Positions 1 through 7,479 are shown, counted from the stretch's first letter. The stretch is DNA of 64,000 bases from Pseudohongiella sp. (GCA_030696315.1 JAUYSM010000078.1:1-64000), one strand, 5' to 3'. The notes: generated from the sequence alone by a model not told the origin. Program-made: numbers and translations.

Positions 1-1
1 C

Positions 2-118
2 GGACTGGAACCGTATCAGTACCTGCGGCACTTATTTACTGAACTGCCCAAAGCAAACTGCGCGGCTGATGTTGAGAAGTTATTGCCTTGGCGGATTGAT
101 CGACTGAAACTACAGTGA
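2..118 (+). mobile_element. IS66-family transposase, C-terminal fragment (5' end outside the window)
   Basis: The reading frame open from base 2 ends at a TGA at 116-118. It encodes 38 residues beginning GLEPYQYLRHLFTELPKA and ending in LLPWRID plus a short tail. The GLEPYxYLRxxFxELP...LLPW pattern is the typical end of IS66 TnpC transposases. Whether the element is complete cannot be judged because it runs off the left edge. An IS3-type remnant follows at once, so this edge is a mobile-element scar. Confidence 0.75.
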
Positions 119-140
119 CCTGTGGTTAAATGATCGCTTA

Positions 141-376
141 CACTATTTCAGCGCTTTCATCAAACAGTTTTGGCTGGAAAGTGGCGGAGTTTATGGTTAC
201 CGAAAAATTTACGACGACCTTCGTGCCATTGGTGAGCAGTGTGGTAAAAATACGGCTGATGCAACTTGCTGAAATAGCGGCAGATCGCGGCTACAAACGG
301 CGTCAGCAGTATCATCAGGGTGAAGTGGCAACAATCGCCCCGAACTTGCTCAATCGCGAGTTTACCGTTGATAAAC
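141..376 (+). pseudogene. IS3-family transposase OrfB remnant, frameshifted
   Basis: One frame reads FWLESGGVYGYRKIYDDLRA and onward to GEQCGKN, then meets a TGA near 252. The homology continues in another frame with GYKRRQQYH and then a run similar to VAPNLLNREF. These blocks match the N-terminal half of IS3-group OrfB (GVYGYRKI..DLR...GYRRR...APN.L.R.F). The frameshift, the absence of the catalytic DDE half, and the abrupt end where the 22-bp repeat starts at 377 show it is dead and truncated. Confidence 0.7.
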
Positions 377-398
377 GGGTTCTACCCCGATTACACGG
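377..398 (-). repeat. 22-bp repeat, left copy, inverted relative to 2858-2879
   Basis: Read on the minus strand the core is TGTAATCGGGGTAGAACC. The inverted partner at 2858-2879 matches at 20 of 22 bases, and a third copy lies at 10830-10851. Together with 2858-2879 it brackets the three nuclease genes like terminal inverted repeats. It also coincides with the truncation point of the IS3 remnant, as expected for an insertion end. Confidence 0.65.
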
Positions 399-466
399 AC
401 GGTTGTAAAACGGATGAAAACCCTAGCTAACTCATTCCCACTCAACAGCTGATGCTTTTGCCCAGA

Positions 467-1060
467 CTAAACTTCACCGCATTCTTTCTCCAAAAATTCG
501 ATACCGCTTTTATATGGATCGTTTTGGCTTCTCATAAAATCAACATTCTTTTTGTATTGGTCCGGGAATTTTTTAAACTCTTGAGCCATTCGCCTTACCC
601 CTGCAGGACATAAATATGCAGGTGTATTTAGTCCTTTCACGCCTAATGAAGGGTAATTCCCATCGAACAGTTTTTCTGCGACTTCAACATCAAACAACGT
701 CTTAACTGCAGAATTTGTGAGCTGTATAAAGTATGGGATTCTGACAACCTTATAACCAAAACTTGTGTATAACTCGGTAAGCCTATAGTCTTTTTCAATG
801 ATATCTGGCCTTGTGTAATGCTGCAGCCCATCAAACTCGATTATTAATCTTAGTTCTTCGCTACGATAATCCGGTCGGCTTCTGTAATTGACGCCATTGA
901 CTTCACCCAGCGCCTTGTCGTGAATCCAATCGTCTATGTATGGAAATAATATTTTTAGGTATACCTCTAACCCAGTTCTATGTAGACCGGTATCTTTGTC
1001 TATCCCGGCTTTCTTTGCGAGAGCTTCCGTTTCACGCAGGAATCCAAATCTAGCCATCAA
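467..1060 (-). CDS. PD-(D/E)XK-like endonuclease fold protein (DUF559/Vsr-like core), unknown function
   Basis: This 197-residue protein has a central RPDYRSEELRLIIEFDGLQ segment, followed by HY and later a GYKVVRIPYF strand. That resembles the D...(D/E)xK-type core of DUF559/Vsr-like nucleases (RPDF...IEFDGxQHY...R...L...G..V.R), with D and E in place but no clear lysine after the acidic strand. It lies 67 bp downstream of the Mrr-like gene on the same strand, so it is probably the third gene of a nuclease operon. The function is inferred from fold and context only; it could be a repair-type or restriction-associated enzyme. Confidence 0.5.
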   Translation of the reverse strand: MMARFGFLRETEALAKKAGIDKDTGLHRTGLEVYLKILFPYIDDWIHDKALGEVNGVNYRSRPDYRSEELRLIIEFDGLQHYTRPDIIEKDYRLTELYTSFGYKVVRIPYFIQLTNSAVKTLFDVEVAEKLFDGNYPSLGVKGLNTPAYLCPAGVRRMAQEFKKFPDQYKKNVDFMRSQNDPYKSGIEFLEKECGEV

Positions 1061-1127
1061 TTATTCTCGATACCAAGTCTGGCAATTTTCTGATTTTTAT
1101 AATTTAAAAAGTGCAACACCCCGATAC

Positions 1128-2018
1128 CTAGATCTGCTCAGCCTCAAAAAAGTCATTATCAAGCTGCTTCACTTCGTATTGCTGCTTCACTTGAACCCCA
1201 ACATTGAACTTGAACATCAGATCCACGAGCGCTGATCCATCGAGAAGTATGATCTTGTGGTGCGCAGCCTTCACCTTATCTTTTGCCTTCTGATCAAAAG
1301 TTGATGTGGTGACGAATATGCCCCGCTGCGTATCACCACTCATTGCGCCGATAAAATTTCTGATCTCTGGCTCTCTGACCTTGTTATCCCGGTACCTCTT
1401 CGCCTGGATGTAAATTTTATCCAAACCAAGTTGATCCTGATTGATGATGCCATCAATTCCGCCATCGCCAGACTTGGACGTTTCAATGAAGTCGCCGTAG
1501 CCCATCTTGTTTAGCAGAACAAGAATGATTCGCTCAAAGGAGTATGGATCAACATCTTTGAGCCTGCTCAGCAACTCATCCTTTATCTCGCGCTCAATTC
1601 TGCCTATGCCGACGTCAATCAAATCTTGTGGCGTGGCCTCACTACCGGTGACTTGGGATTGCTGCTTGTCAGCTTCAGGCTGATAAAACGAAATAGCGTT
1701 CTCACTGATGTTTTGGAGCGACACCTGGCCGCTGTTTGCTTGCTTGCCTTTGTCAGTGATCTGAACATATCCGCGAGAGGGGAAATGCACATACCCTCCT
1801 TTCTTTAAATATGACTTACCCCACGCTATGCGATTGCGAATGAGGCGGTCCCCACTTTTTGTGGTTTGTTCTCTCTGTTCCTGAGTGAGCGACGAGTAAT
1901 ACTTCTTTTCTACCTCATCAAACAGATCCGCAGCGCTAAGGACTTTGCCATCGCGCAGCACTTCCAGAATCGGCATAAATGTTTCATTGAACCTTGGTAT
2001 TTCTATCGTATTACTCAT
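1128..2018 (-). CDS. Mrr-like restriction endonuclease
   Basis: The 296-residue product has an N-terminal winged-helix Mrr_N-like region (about 1-95, with RNRIAWGKSYLKKGG) and a C-terminal Mrr_cat domain (about 145-275). The catalytic signature is visible as FERIILVLLNKMGYG, then SGDGGIDG and YIQAKRY, the D...QxK pattern of the Mrr nuclease fold. Mrr-type enzymes usually cut modified DNA (type IV restriction). No methyltransferase gene is nearby, which fits that mode. Its start overlaps the stop of the upstream EEP gene by 4 bp, so the two are translationally coupled. Confidence 0.85.
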   Translation of the reverse strand: MSNTIEIPRFNETFMPILEVLRDGKVLSAADLFDEVEKKYYSSLTQEQREQTTKSGDRLIRNRIAWGKSYLKKGGYVHFPSRGYVQITDKGKQANSGQVSLQNISENAISFYQPEADKQQSQVTGSEATPQDLIDVGIGRIEREIKDELLSRLKDVDPYSFERIILVLLNKMGYGDFIETSKSGDGGIDGIINQDQLGLDKIYIQAKRYRDNKVREPEIRNFIGAMSGDTQRGIFVTTSTFDQKAKDKVKAAHHKIILLDGSALVDLMFKFNVGVQVKQQYEVKQLDNDFFEAEQI

Positions 2019-2767
2019 TGTGAAATGTCCAGAATCAGCGGCATATGATCACTTACTGACAACCAGTCTGATGATCTCCCGACTTCAATATTACTGCCTT
2101 CCATCAAGTCAGCCGATAAAAAAGCATAATCAATATGGTATGGCTTGCTCAGATTCCGCTGCAGGTAAAACGTCGGAATTGACTCTGAACCTTGCGTCTC
2201 ATTCGTCACCCGATGATAAAGGCTTTGCAGCCCAATCTCAGCAAGTTCTGCCACTACACCCGAATGACTCCACCAACGATCTGCCTTGTCCCAGATTGCA
2301 TTACTATTCAGATCACCAAGTATCATTGTTGATGGCCTGGATAACTCCTCGCGATGAATCTGCAAGTATTTCCAGAGCTGGCCAACATAACCAAAAACCT
2401 CATTATCGCTGCCCTTGGTCCAGACTGCCAAAACGGTCAAATGGTCATTGACAGTAAATGGCAAAAACATACGCAAATCCGATGTGGACCAAGTCGTACT
2501 CGCATGGCTGCTGCTCAGGCCTTTGAGTGTATATGTGCCAAGCCAGTTTAGTTGCGCGACTCGATTACCGTTCTTCGGGAATATGCCGATCCCCCTATTC
2601 TTGTTGCTGCCAAGCCAAAGATACTCTCCGGCCCAATCTAGATACTGCTCACCAAAGAACTGCGGATCTTCGCACTCTTGTATCACCAGAACGTCAGCAT
2701 TGAGCGCATCGACTTCCGGGAGCTTTTTCCGTAATGCACCGTTGCAGTTCCAGGTAATTATTTTCAT
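2015..2767 (-). CDS. Endonuclease/exonuclease/phosphatase (EEP) family protein
   Basis: The 250-residue protein carries the EEP landmarks in order: ITWNCNGALRKKL at the N terminus (Asn metal ligand), LVIQECE (catalytic Glu), MILGDLNSN (GDxN), IDYAFLS and SDHMPLIL (final Asp-His). There is no signal peptide, so it is cytoplasmic, unlike the secreted EEP protein at 9667-10554. It is the first gene of the EEP-Mrr-PD-(D/E)XK operon, joined to mrr by a 4-bp ATGA overlap. The family is DNase I/ExoIII-like; the real substrate is not evident. Confidence 0.8.
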   Translation of the reverse strand: MKIITWNCNGALRKKLPEVDALNADVLVIQECEDPQFFGEQYLDWAGEYLWLGSNKNRGIGIFPKNGNRVAQLNWLGTYTLKGLSSSHASTTWSTSDLRMFLPFTVNDHLTVLAVWTKGSDNEVFGYVGQLWKYLQIHREELSRPSTMILGDLNSNAIWDKADRWWSHSGVVAELAEIGLQSLYHRVTNETQGSESIPTFYLQRNLSKPYHIDYAFLSADLMEGSNIEVGRSSDWLSVSDHMPLILDISQ

Positions 2768-2857
2768 CTGCGACTCGGCTGGTATAAATCAGTCTTGAAT
2801 CACCACCGGTTCTCTAGACACTTTTCAGGTTCTTAAAGAAACTCATTTCTTAGGTGG

Positions 2858-2879
2858 CCGTGCAATCGGGGTGGAACCC
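2858..2879 (+). repeat. 22-bp repeat, right copy, inverted partner of 377-398
   Basis: The core reads TGCAATCGGGGTGGAACC. It pairs with 377-398 with two mismatches. It sits just upstream of the EEP gene and borders the short attC-like site at 2876-2922. The two copies enclose about 2.5 kb holding only the nuclease operon. Confidence 0.6.
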
Positions 2880-2922
2880 AACGCCAAAATTCTTTAGACG
2901 CTCTGCATCGGTTTGTTATGTG
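2876..2922 (-). other. Short attC-like recombination site
   Basis: On the minus strand CACATAACAAACC begins the site and GGCGTTGGGT ends it. The end box GTTGGGT fits the integron core GTTRRRY exactly, and the first box CACATAAC is the same 8-mer, inverted, that forms the R' box of the next two sites. At about 47 bp it is shorter than most attC sites. It overlaps the end of the upstream gene by a few codons, which is common for cassettes. Confidence 0.45.
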
Positions 2923-3919
2923 GTAGTTTCACTTCCTTGCTCCCGTGGAGGCAATGCTGCAAGAACAAGAGCGTCATATTCATCATCAGCAACGCGTCGG
3001 AGCTCGAAGCCTGACTTAACGAAGGCTTAGCAGTGCTATTAGCAGCTCTTTCAGAGGTGATGAAGCTCTGAATGTTTAACAATAACGGATCAGTGAATCG
3101 GTTTGTCGGTATTAGACCTGCGCTCTTGCCAAATTTAATGAGCTTCCCAATCTCGCCTTTCGCGTTGCTTCCCGGTTCTCCTACGAGAATTTGTAGAAAG
3201 CAATGAACAGCGCTGTGAGCCTTCGTTATTGCTTCAGGGAATCTACTTTCCCTAAAATCCTCGAACATTGGGGAAAGTATCTCGTTCACCGGCCTCCATT
3301 TCGGATCTGATAGCGCCTTGAGCGTTGGTATAGACAACTCCCTCTCAATCGTTTCATCTTGTCGAGGTATAAACCCATTGCGAGTTATCAACTGATTGAC
3401 GGCGAACTGCTCAAGAATGTGGTTCAAGCAATTCGCGAAGCGATCGAATTTTTCGAACGCATCTTTAACGAACTTTTTGCGATCATCCGAATCGATTGCC
3501 TTCTTTGCTCGCTCCAAGTCATATGGGTCGATAAGTAGTTGTGCGAACTTGCTCAACATTCTTAGAACAAGCGGCTCGGCTTCTTCCAAGAAGATTCGAT
3601 AGAAATCCTTTGTTGCCGCTTGTCTTCTCTCAAAGTCAGAAGAACTGTGGCGGTCATCTGTCTTCGGACTCTTGTGAAGGTATCTTCCCGGGCAAAGTCG
3701 GAGGTACGTATGATTGAGATAAGCTATGGCGCCCAGAACTTCCCGCTGGCTTGTCATCCATCCACTATTAATAATCTGTTGTAGGGCAGTAGTTCTGTCT
3801 TCGTTTGAGACATCACTCCAGCTGCGCAGATTCAAAGTTGGCTGTATCGAGGCATCAAACGCCAATGTGCCCTCGCCGTATAGTGAGAATTCCGGAATTA
3901 CCAAGTCTCCGTTGCTCAT
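2894..3919 (-). CDS. Cassette-borne protein of unknown function with HEPN/Abi-like C-terminal region
   Basis: I start this 341-residue protein at the internal methionine MSNGDLVIPEF. The longer frame to 4015 reads through an attC-like site and starts inside its hairpin. The C-terminal part (KAHSAVHCFLQILVGEP...KGEIGKLIKFGKSAG...DALLMMNMTLLFLQ) resembles helical C-terminal domains of HEPN/abortive-infection-type proteins. The usual Rx4-6H RNase motif is not clear: ERAANSTAK has Arg but Lys where His would be expected. A role in phage or stress response is inference from similarity and from its cassette setting. Confidence 0.5.
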   Translation of the reverse strand: MSNGDLVIPEFSLYGEGTLAFDASIQPTLNLRSWSDVSNEDRTTALQQIINSGWMTSQREVLGAIAYLNHTYLRLCPGRYLHKSPKTDDRHSSSDFERRQAATKDFYRIFLEEAEPLVLRMLSKFAQLLIDPYDLERAKKAIDSDDRKKFVKDAFEKFDRFANCLNHILEQFAVNQLITRNGFIPRQDETIERELSIPTLKALSDPKWRPVNEILSPMFEDFRESRFPEAITKAHSAVHCFLQILVGEPGSNAKGEIGKLIKFGKSAGLIPTNRFTDPLLLNIQSFITSERAANSTAKPSLSQASSSDALLMMNMTLLFLQHCLHGSKEVKLPHNKPMQSV

Positions 3920-3951
3920 AAGCCACCAACACTCACAAAGATCACGATAGC

Positions 3952-4055
3952 CACATAACGCTCCTGATCTGGCGCCGTTGTATTTTGGCGTGCCTTTTTT
4001 GGATGCAAAAGGCATGACGACAAGTTTTTGTCACCGTGAAGCGGATTGTTACGTG
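3952..4055 (-). other. attC-like recombination site between cassettes
   Basis: The outer boxes are CACATAAC (3952-3959) and GTTACGTG (4048-4055), inverted copies with one mismatch. Inside lies a strong hairpin, TGCCTTTT with AAAAGGCA on the minus strand. The segment next to the left box, CCTGATCTGGCGC, is identical in the neighbouring site at 4696. The stop codon TAA of the gene at 4049-4678 is part of the outer box. The size (104 bp), boxes and placement all fit integron attC sites. Confidence 0.65.
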
Positions 4056-4678
4056 ACTTTGCCAATTATTATTACTCCTAGCCCAAGGTTAGCACTCCCT
4101 TGCAGAACCACTGGCCCGGGGAATGCATACGATATGAACGTTGGGCCATGCTGACTCTTTACCTCAGCAACCACCTCACGAAGTCTTATGGATATCTCCT
4201 CCTCGGTCATAGCCGAATACTGACTAGGTTTGATAACCGGGACAATATAAGTAACGGCTATCATCTTTTCAGATTTATATCCGGACGATGTAGATCTAGC
4301 GGAGTCCGCAAGCGCGCGTAGATGCACCCGGTCAATTCTTGATATTGAGCGCGCCCCAATGGGGAACCTTACGTGCTTCGCTTCTATAATATGGTGTCTG
4401 CGATCCCTCCATATCATCAAATCACAACGGCCTCCGTACTCCGCGTCTTCCACGTACTTGTCAATTTTCTGGGAGCGGCACTCTTCAAGTGCTACCCAAC
4501 CATTACGAGTAGCAGCTGCTGCGAGCAGTCCAGTATTTGCCCTTTCCTTTTCAGCGTAAACAGCTGCTTTCTGGTTGGAAATTCGATATACCCGATTCAC
4601 AAGGAATAACCACTCATGGAGAAGCTCTCGCCAGTAGGTAAGCGGTCGTCTCACTTCTAAGTAGTCTTCTAGATACAT
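4049..4678 (-). CDS. Putative PD-(D/E)XK nuclease-like cassette protein
   Basis: I start this 209-residue protein at MYLEDYLEVRR. The 29 extra codons of the longer frame run through an attC-like site. The segment YGGRCDLMIWRDRRHHIIEA followed by KH has Asp, Glu and Lys spaced as in a PD-(D/E)XK nuclease core (CDLxxW....IxEAKH). The C-terminal half has mixed strands and ends in a hydrophobic GLGVIIIG. No named family was recognised. It lies between two attC-like sites, so it probably forms a single-gene cassette. Confidence 0.5.
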   Translation of the reverse strand: MYLEDYLEVRRPLTYWRELLHEWLFLVNRVYRISNQKAAVYAEKERANTGLLAAAATRNGWVALEECRSQKIDKYVEDAEYGGRCDLMIWRDRRHHIIEAKHVRFPIGARSISRIDRVHLRALADSARSTSSGYKSEKMIAVTYIVPVIKPSQYSAMTEEEISIRLREVVAEVKSQHGPTFISYAFPGPVVLQGSANLGLGVIIIGKVT

Positions 4679-4695
4679 TGCTGCTCCATGCGGGT

Positions 4696-4792
4696 CACAT
4701 AACACGCCTGATCTGGCGCAAAGGTGTGTTGGTGCGGTGTTTGTGCAAGCAGACACCATGCACATTGGTCGCTCAGGAACAGTTTCTTATAC
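4696..4792 (-). other. attC-like recombination site between cassettes
   Basis: CACATAAC at 4696-4703 repeats the outer box of the site at 3952 exactly. CTTATAC at 4786-4792 is a one-mismatch partner (expected GTTATAC). Next to them CCTGA at 4707 can pair with TCAGG near 4773. The first 23 bases match those of the 3952 site at all but two positions. The distal box is degenerate, so activity may be reduced. Confidence 0.55.
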
Positions 4793-4803
4793 CTTTTTCT
4801 GCA

Positions 4804-5070
4804 CTAGCACTTAAGGAGTTTTTCAAGATTATCAATTACCTCTTGGATACTCTCAGCCTGACTGAGCGTTATTTCCCTGTCTGCTATGTCCTCGATTGTC
4901 TCTGCAGCCTGAACTATACGAGCCTTTTGATCTTCCAGAATTCTCCGCAGGGTAGAATCGTCCTCTGCACAGATTTGGTCAGAAATTTCTTTGGTCAGTT
5001 TTCCTTGAGCCGCCCATGAGTGCCGGCAGTATCCTTTAACTTGTTCTTTGTTTTGTGCGTTGATGATCAT
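4804..5070 (-). CDS. Small hypothetical cassette protein
   Basis: This 88-residue product is hydrophilic and largely helical in appearance (heptad-like runs such as LRRILEDQKARIVQAAETIE). It has no signal peptide or membrane segment. It fills almost the whole space between two attC-like sites at 4696-4792 and 5089-5172, the usual layout of a one-gene integron cassette. I do not recognise a family. Coding status rests on this fit and on the ATG placed just after the attC box. Confidence 0.5.
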   Translation of the reverse strand: MIINAQNKEQVKGYCRHSWAAQGKLTKEISDQICAEDDSTLRRILEDQKARIVQAAETIEDIADREITLSQAESIQEVIDNLEKLLKC

Positions 5071-5088
5071 GGCTATATCTCTGTTGAT

Positions 5089-5172
5089 GTATAACGCCGC
5101 CCAAACGTGCGGCTTTGTAGTGGAGGCGAAGCAGCGACGAAAAAGCTGTCGCTGTGATTGGCCTTATTAGGG
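5089..5172 (-). other. attC-like recombination site between cassettes
   Basis: GTATAAC at 5089-5095 followed by GCCGCCC is a typical R'/L' arrangement (GGGCGGCGTTATAC on the minus strand, close to Vibrio-type attC ends). The opposite box is CCCTAATAAGGCC on the minus strand, near the RYYYAACAA consensus with AAT instead of AAC. Between them CAGCGAC and GTCGCTG form a perfect 7-bp stem. It abuts the TGA stop of the gene at 5173. Confidence 0.5.
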
Positions 5173-5634
5173 TCAGTGGCTGAGTGCCAAATACTTTGCA
5201 AACTTTTCATCCAGAATTTCGTATTGGGCATTGAGCCAAAGCTTAATGTCTCTCTGCTGATGAACATTAGTTTTTCGTTCTTCGCTCACAGGAAAACCTT
5301 CAAGCTCAGCGGAAAGGCATTGCAGGTCTACGCCTTTTGCGTAGAGCTCCTCATCAAGGTATTTGGCTATAGCAGGCGAAAGTAGCCACTTAGCCTCTTT
5401 GGTCCCCACGATCAAGTTGTGAAGCTGATCATCGGTTGCCTTACCGCTAGTCATCACACTACTAATAAAAGTGGTAGCCGCACTGTAGATGGCCAAGCGC
5501 TTCTCAAAAAGCTCCAGTTTGAGCTTATTCTGCGCTGTTTTCCATTGGCGATACGCAATAAGTAATCCAAGCATTGCCACTGTGGGGACCAGTAGCGCAC
5601 TGATAAAGGCTGTCCAATGTGGCTCACATGTCAT
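5173..5634 (-). CDS. Small single-pass membrane protein of unknown function
   Basis: The 153-residue protein has one N-terminal membrane segment (about residues 9-28, AFISALLVPTVAMLGLLIAY) followed by RQWKTAQNKLKLELFEKRL, a charged helix. The pattern QWxTAxNKLKLxLFEKR is seen in many short hypothetical proteins of cassettes and genomic islands. It is the most upstream cassette recognised here. A GTTAGGG box at about 5648-5654 on the minus strand, just before its start, could be a further recombination boundary. No integrase gene lies upstream. Confidence 0.6.
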   Translation of the reverse strand: MTCEPHWTAFISALLVPTVAMLGLLIAYRQWKTAQNKLKLELFEKRLAIYSAATTFISSVMTSGKATDDQLHNLIVGTKEAKWLLSPAIAKYLDEELYAKGVDLQCLSAELEGFPVSEERKTNVHQQRDIKLWLNAQYEILDEKFAKYLALSH

Positions 5635-5837
5635 GTTTAGACCCTAACATTCAATTACTGCGCAAGCACGAATTCCACAACACCGCACCCACCCTCAGCT
5701 TTGCGGCTTTTTCACCATCTTATATGAATCAGATTCATACCTCTGATTCAACTCCCCGGACAGTAGCCCGAATCAGCAATCCCGGCAAGTGTCCCCCGTC
5801 CGAAAGTCCTTTTCAATTAGCCAGATGGAGTATCCCT

Positions 5838-6284
5838 ATGAGCACCAAAGCCAAGCCCGCAAAAGTAGTCCCCGCAAAGAAAGCCCCCGCCAAGTCCCCC
5901 GCCAGCAAGCCACCGAAGGAACAACCCCAAGAGCTCAACATCAAAGTCACCAAGTCAGCAGAAACCACAAGTCTCACGGGCACTGGAGTCCTCGGTTATG
6001 AGATCGGCAGTGATGAAGCCGGGGAGACCCACTACAGGATCACGGCCAACAATGCTGGCGGGTTCTTCTCTCAAGAGTGGGTCAGCTGGCCTGCCATCTA
6101 TGGTGTCTGCAATGGACACACGCAGATTACCTCCATCCTGTTCCGGGCATTGTTCAAAGGCAAGAGCGTGAACACTGCCGGGTTCCTGATGGCGGTGCTG
6201 CAGCAAGAGGGCCTCGTGCAGCGGGTGCCCGGCAAGACCCGCCTGTACGCTCTGACAGAGGCAGGGCGCAAGAGGGCTGCATAG
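5838..6284 (+). CDS. Hypothetical protein with lysine/proline/alanine-rich N terminus
   Basis: I start at MSTKAKPAK (ATG 5838), preceded by GGAG at a good distance; the longer frame to 5619 overlaps the divergent gene. The 148-residue product has a basic tail (about 1-40, KPAKVVPAKKAPAKSP) and a compact domain with GYEIGSDEAGETHYRI and AGGFFSQEWVSW. The end, LVQRVPGKTRLYALTEAGRKR, resembles a winged-helix wing. A role in nucleic-acid binding is possible but not shown. Forty bases of this gene (6053-6092) recur exactly at 9371-9410. Confidence 0.55.
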   Translation: MSTKAKPAKVVPAKKAPAKSPASKPPKEQPQELNIKVTKSAETTSLTGTGVLGYEIGSDEAGETHYRITANNAGGFFSQEWVSWPAIYGVCNGHTQITSILFRALFKGKSVNTAGFLMAVLQQEGLVQRVPGKTRLYALTEAGRKRAA

Positions 6285-6424
6285 CCGGGCTTTGTACGGA
6301 TCTAATGTCCGGTGCTCCAAGCAAAGGCACTTGCCATAAGCCTTTGAATTTGCTGGCCACTGGACTTGGGTCTTTACCTCAACAGGGCTCTCCACCGAGC
6401 CCATACCGGCCTGAATTTCAATAC

Positions 6425-6724
6425 CTACATGCGAGACGAATCCTGCCATCTGGATGGCGACTGCTTTGGGTGGAAAACTGCGAGGATAAGAATGAACTCA
6501 ATTTCTACGCGGTAAAGGATTCCGTGTGGAAATGTTTCAAGCGGCCAGCGACGTATGTGATTGTCTATAGCCTGCATTGCAAACGGCTGATGGGCTACTG
6601 AATTAACTGCAAACTCTACAGCATTCTGGAAACGATGCGCCAACTCAGGACTGATCTTGCGGTAATAACTTTTTTCCCGCTTCAGATCCTCTCTGGCAGA
6701 CTGGAGGAAGCGGACTGGTTTCAA
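6425..6724 (-). CDS. ParE/RelE-family toxin
   Basis: The 99-residue protein follows the ParE pattern: VRFLQSAREDLKREKSYY near the N terminus, a central helix with AHRFQNAVEFAV, then RRWPLETFPHGILYRV and ILILAVFHPKQSP at the end. These toxins act as gyrase poisons (ParE) or ribosome-dependent RNases (RelE); the sequence does not decide which. Its start overlaps the antitoxin stop by 4 bp. A 20-bp stretch of its 3' end recurs in the remnant at 7480-7560. Confidence 0.8.
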   Translation of the reverse strand: MKPVRFLQSAREDLKREKSYYRKISPELAHRFQNAVEFAVNSVAHQPFAMQAIDNHIRRWPLETFPHGILYRVEIEFILILAVFHPKQSPSRWQDSSRM

Positions 6725-6960
6725 CGATCATCTGCCCGCAGGTCGGCAAATACTTGATCAGCTGGAATTGCTTGTTCTTCGCCCGCCTGATACGCCTGAA
6801 ACCGCCTGTTTGCTTCGGCAAGCCAAGCCAGCTCAACTTGTTGCGGATCCATGTTAGGTCTTTCTTCGATACTCTCTAAAAGGTGTATCGCCAGCCGGGT
6901 TCTCGCCTCTCTGGGGAGAGAAAGTACTTGTGTCTCAATATGCTGTATGGAAGCAGTCAT
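6721..6960 (-). CDS. Addiction-module antitoxin of the Pfam09720 type
   Basis: I use the methionine of MTASIQHIETQVLSL as start, giving 79 residues; the frame extends to 7008 but those codons look non-coding. The sequence LPREARTRLAIHLLESIEER and the LAWLAEANRRFQAYQAGE block with an acidic tail are typical of the short antitoxins paired with ParE-like toxins. It is the first gene of the pair and overlaps the toxin by 4 bp. The antitoxin would bind and neutralise the toxin and probably repress the shared promoter upstream of 6960. Confidence 0.75.
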   Translation of the reverse strand: MTASIQHIETQVLSLPREARTRLAIHLLESIEERPNMDPQQVELAWLAEANRRFQAYQAGEEQAIPADQVFADLRADDR

Positions 6961-7219
6961 CGCAATTTCCCAGTTCAATTTCAGAAGTACGGTATTACTA
7001 TAGACCATGCCAGTGAAGTTACGCCTGCCTTTAAATCAATTTTTTATGAGTTCGTAAACAAAACCGCCAGAGGCTAAAGATATCGAACCTCATGCGGCTC
7101 GCCCTTTATCACACAGGCGGACTCCAGTTATCCCGACTATACTGCTGGTTGTCAGAGTATCGTTTGCCAAGGATGGCACGCAGACTGGGAATTGGCGCAG
7201 AACGAGAGTGAGACGGTAT

Positions 7220-7471
7220 ATGTGGAACCTTAACGAAGTCACCTGCATTGAGTATCTGTTCGGGCACACCTTCCTGATCTCTTTTGACGACGGCGTATCA
7301 GGTCGGGTGGATTTCTCCGAGTATTTGAATCGCGGGCCGGTCTTTGCGCCCCTGCGGGATCTGACTTTCTTCCGCAAGGCACGCATCGAAGGTGGCACGA
7401 TTGCCTGGCCGAATGGTGCCGATATCGCACCTGAGACTTTGCACAAAAAATGTCAGCTGGCCGCGGTATAA
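7220..7471 (+). CDS. DUF2442-family protein
   Basis: The 83-residue protein starting MWNLNEVTCIEYL matches the DUF2442 layout: an N-terminal strand, FGHTFLISFDDG, then GRVDFSEYL, GPVFAPLRD, FFRKARIEGGTIAWPNGAD and IAPETL. A GTG four codons upstream is an alternative start. DUF2442 proteins often sit beside DUF4160 proteins in pairs that look like toxin-antitoxin modules. No DUF4160 gene is recognisable just upstream, so the partner may be lost. Function is unknown. Confidence 0.75.
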   Translation: MWNLNEVTCIEYLFGHTFLISFDDGVSGRVDFSEYLNRGPVFAPLRDLTFFRKARIEGGTIAWPNGADIAPETLHKKCQLAAV

Positions 7472-7479
7472 ATGTTCAC

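Noticed and set aside
130-408. Open reading frame of 92 codons at the left end
   Set aside because: It is a shifted frame across the IS3 OrfB remnant; its second half matches transposase only after the frameshift, so it is not a gene of its own.
5619-5837. Longer N terminus for the hypothetical protein at 5838-6284
   Set aside because: The extra codons overlap the start of the divergent gene and have no ribosome site; ATG 5838 has GGAG in front.
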